Source: Alphaproteobacteria bacterium
GTDB lineage: Bacteria > Pseudomonadota > Alphaproteobacteria > JAEULC01
Assembly (NCBI GenBank): GCA_020851015.1
Contig: JADZDN010000154.1
Span: 1 to 6,370 of the forward strand
Direction: 5' to 3'
Length of the DNA stretch: 6,370 nt
In this document: piece by piece, positions 5,413-6,370 of the stretch
Layout of the letters: every line of letters starts with the position of its first letter
Numbering within the stretch: the first letter of the stretch is position 1
Position numbers and translations under genes: made by a program
Notes under the pieces: generated by a model
Seen by the model: the letters and a program-made list of their open reading frames with translations, nothing else
Database searches by the model: none
Told to the model about the DNA's origin: nothing

Positions 5413-6370
5413 TCAGGCCTTGATCGACCACTGGTGGGCGAACATGTAACCCGTCGGATGCATCTTGAAGCCTTGCACCTTCTTGTCCATCCAGGTGAAC
5501 AGGGCGCGCCACACCGGCTGCACGATCGGGCCGTCGTCCTGCAGGATGGTCTCCAGCTTCGCCATGATCGCGCGGCGCTTCTCGACGTCGAACGTGGCCT
5601 CGGCCTGGGTCAGGAGCGCGTCGAACTCCTTGTTCGACCAGTTGGCCTCGTTCCACGGCACGCCGGTGCGATAGGCCAGCGCCAGGCTCATGACGCCCAA
5701 CGGTCGGTGCGCCCAGGTGGTGAAGCCGAACGGCACCTTGGTCCATACCTCCCAGTACTGCGTCGAGGGCATCTGGTTGATCTTGACGCGGATGCCGGCG
5801 TCCTTCCACTGCTCGACCATGTTCTGCACGGCGATCAGCTCCCAGTCCGGCTGCGGACGGCAGGCGATCTCGACGTCGATGCCGTTGGGATGGCCGGCGT
5901 CGGCCAGGAGCTTCTTCGCCTTGGCCACGTCGCGGTCCATCGGCGGCAGCTTGGCGTATTCCGGATGCACCGGCGACACGTGGTGATGCTCGCCGGGCAG
6001 GCCCAGGCCCTTGTGGCTGACCTGGAGCACCTGCTTGGAGTCGATCGCCCAGCGCATGGCCTGGCGCACGCGCTTGTCGTCGAACGGCTTCACCGGCTGG
6101 AAGCGCGCGGTGGCGGTGTAGGCGGTGACCGAATCGTAGAGCTGCACGTGCGGCAGGCCCTTCATCGCCTCCAGCATCGTGATCTCGCCCAGATAGAGCG
6201 CATCGACCTGCTTGGACGCCATCGCCGCGATCTTGGCCGCGACCTCGTCGCCCAGGTCGACGATCTCCAGCGTGTCGAGATAGGGGCCGCCGCCCCAATA
6301 GCTCGGCCGCGCCTTGAACACCGAGCGGCGGCCGACCTCGTTCTCGACCATCGAGAAGGCGCCGGTGCCG
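5413..6370 (-). CDS. ABC transporter substrate-binding protein, family 5 (DppA/OppA-like), N-terminal part missing
   Basis: This is the C-terminal ~318 residues of a periplasmic solute-binding protein; full-length members have about 500-540 residues. The frame stays open to the right edge, and the bases before the first visible Met translate to GTGAFS, matching the family's GTGPF.. stretch, so the gene continues beyond 6370. Typical segments are RPSYWGGGPYLDTLEIVDL, the KPFDDKRVRQAMRWAIDSKQVL block that follows the ligand cleft, DRDVAKAKKLLADAGHPNGIDVEI, and the C-terminal LETILQDDGPIVQPVWR. Family members bind peptides, but also nickel, opines, glutathione and other polar compounds, so the ligand is unknown. 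The signal peptide would lie outside the window. The protein is on the opposite strand to the ABC ATPase at the left edge. It may belong to the same transport locus split by rearrangement, or to an independent one. Confidence 0.93.
   Translation of the reverse strand, partial: GTGAFSMVENEVGRRSVFKARPSYWGGGPYLDTLEIVDLGDEVAAKIAAMASKQVDALYLGEITMLEAMKGLPHVQLYDSVTAYTATARFQPVKPFDDKRVRQAMRWAIDSKQVLQVSHKGLGLPGEHHHVSPVHPEYAKLPPMDRDVAKAKKLLADAGHPNGIDVEIACRPQPDWELIAVQNMVEQWKDAGIRVKINQMPSTQYWEVWTKVPFGFTTWAHRPLGVMSLALAYRTGVPWNEANWSNKEFDALLTQAEATFDVEKRRAIMAKLETILQDDGPIVQPVWRALFTWMDKKVQGFKMHPTGYMFAHQWSIKA

Noticed and set aside
1..6370. CRISPR array, tRNA/rRNA, insertion sequence or defence genes
   Set aside because: No regularly spaced repeats, cloverleaf-like segments, transposase motifs or defence domains were visible.

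Overview
The window is GC-rich DNA, roughly two thirds G+C by eye, with tightly packed genes and strong third-position GC bias. The mix of genes suggests a metabolically versatile alphaproteobacterium, possibly Rhodospirillales or a Reyranella-like lineage. It contains dipeptide-type ABC transporter parts, a CoA-transferase/acyl-CoA dehydrogenase pair, a DUF1127 small protein and a TTCGACA...TGTCGAA intergenic palindrome. The taxonomic guess is tentative because no rRNA or marker gene is present.

Left part (1-1749, + strand): the 3' portion of an oligopeptide/dipeptide ABC transporter ATPase (DppF/OppF type) overlaps by 14 bases a complete guanidino-group-modifying enzyme of the DDAH/amidinotransferase superfamily. 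The pair looks like the end of an operon that imports and processes a peptide-like or guanidino compound. It ends convergently on a CTAG tetranucleotide that supplies the stop codons on both strands.

Centre (1746-4914, - strand): reading leftward, an ArsR-type winged-helix regulator with a C-terminal Cys-rich domain comes first. An acyl-CoA dehydrogenase and a CaiB/BaiF (family III) CoA-transferase follow. The last two are coupled through a TGATG stop/start overlap. Together they look like a small regulated catabolic operon: the transferase activates an organic acid as its CoA thioester and the dehydrogenase oxidises it. Upstream of the regulator there is a sigma70-like, apparently leaderless promoter and a perfect 11-bp inverted repeat with a third half-site, a good candidate operator.

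Right part (5050-6370): a divergent small DUF1127 protein gene (+) ends in a strong hairpin terminator. An imperfect dispersed-type palindrome follows. The C-terminal part of a family 5 (DppA/OppA-like) solute-binding protein on the - strand then runs off the right edge. The peptide-transport parts at both edges may belong to one or two transporters; the window cannot tell.

Most of the window is ordinary accessory catabolic DNA. The points that deserve a second look are the operator/leaderless promoter, the acyl-CoA dehydrogenase whose usual catalytic glutamate is replaced while a glutamate occupies the isovaleryl-CoA-dehydrogenase position, and the altered active-site loop of the guanidino enzyme.
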